The notes under the pieces were generated by a model, which saw only the letters and a list, made by a program, of their open reading frames with translations, searched no databases and was not told the origin of the DNA. From Symbiodinium natans (Eukaryota > Sar > Dinophyceae > Suessiales > Symbiodiniaceae), in the NCBI GenBank assembly GCA_905221605.1, contig CAJNDS010002362.1, forward strand, positions 346,501 to 410,500: DNA of 64,000 bases, given 5' to 3'. Each line of letters opens with the position of its first letter. The first letter of the stretch is position 1. Positions 63,742 through 64,000 of this stretch are shown here, piece by piece. A program made the translations under genes and the position numbers.

Positions 63742-64000
63742 GTAAACTTCGGCATACTTGCTTTAGCCAGTCGTTTTGGCAGTTCTTCAGTATTTCGATA
63801 GGCCTGTTATGCAGAAAAAGGATGTTGGCCGTACTGTACCGTGCTGTTGACACCCCATGGGTGCTTGCTTACTTGTCAGCCAAGAGTTTCAGCAGCTAGT
63901 GAGGCAGCCATGTCTGCTTTGTTCAACGAGTTCTACATAGTTCTACTGTAGATGAAGTCACAGCACGCACCAGACAGAGCTGAAGGTCCAGAGCTCAGAG

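Overview
The window reads as nuclear DNA of a dinoflagellate, most likely a symbiodiniacean, joined at about position 4,130 to 4.1 kb of foreign, A+T-rich, virus-like DNA. The dinoflagellate assignment rests on several signals: long gene-poor stretches, every recognisable gene on the + strand, Arabidopsis-type TTTAGGG telomere repeats, a tandem pentatricopeptide-repeat (PPR) protein of the kind expanded in this group, introns with GT/GC/GA donors and AG|G acceptors, and a possible relict of the dinoflagellate spliced leader. No bacterial genes, tRNA, rRNA or CRISPR were recognised.

Positions 1-4,130 are compact and visibly richer in A+T. They hold the C-terminal part of a fibre-like protein with an S74 self-cleaving chaperone domain, a 69-aa protein with a strong N-myristoylation signal, an A32/FtsK-HerA-like packaging ATPase on the minus strand, two zinc-finger proteins, a 48-aa ORF overlapping its neighbour at TAATG, and two unknown proteins. 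This is the gene style of a polinton-like virus, virophage or small piece of a giant virus with a eukaryotic host. The ORFs are intact. The block abuts degenerate CCCTAAA repeats in the orientation expected at a left chromosome end, so it is either telomere-proximal integration or an assembly join.

Positions 4,130-19,900 hold a hairpin-forming inverted repeat, a single-exon PPR gene (5,162-6,937), and broken PPR-like pieces near 11.5-14.4 kb in otherwise gene-free DNA. From 20 to 36 kb there are exons of a possible BPI/LBP-like lipid-binding protein, a two-exon single-domain voltage-gated cation channel with two EF-hands (22,537-26,130), and a multi-exon PqiA-like membrane protein (33,543 to about 35,220), with scattered unassigned exon-like fragments.

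Positions 36,996-38,705 form a repeat island: an AAGC microsatellite, then TTTAGGG repeats that flip to CCCTAAA repeats, the arrangement expected of a head-to-head telomere fusion. Imperfect inverted T-rich/A-rich arms flank it, and three copies of a roughly 52-bp unit lie inside.

From about 44.2 kb to the right edge lies most of the N-terminal half of GCN1, the ribosome-bound activator of the eIF2-alpha kinase GCN2. It is split into very short exons (about 27-110 nt), and many of the introns begin with GC. An apparently intronless KDEL-receptor (ERD2) gene, 47,530-48,405, sits in one GCN1 intron on the same strand. Interstitial telomere repeats and a GGCAAG hexanucleotide array lie in other introns. 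GCN1 runs off the window.
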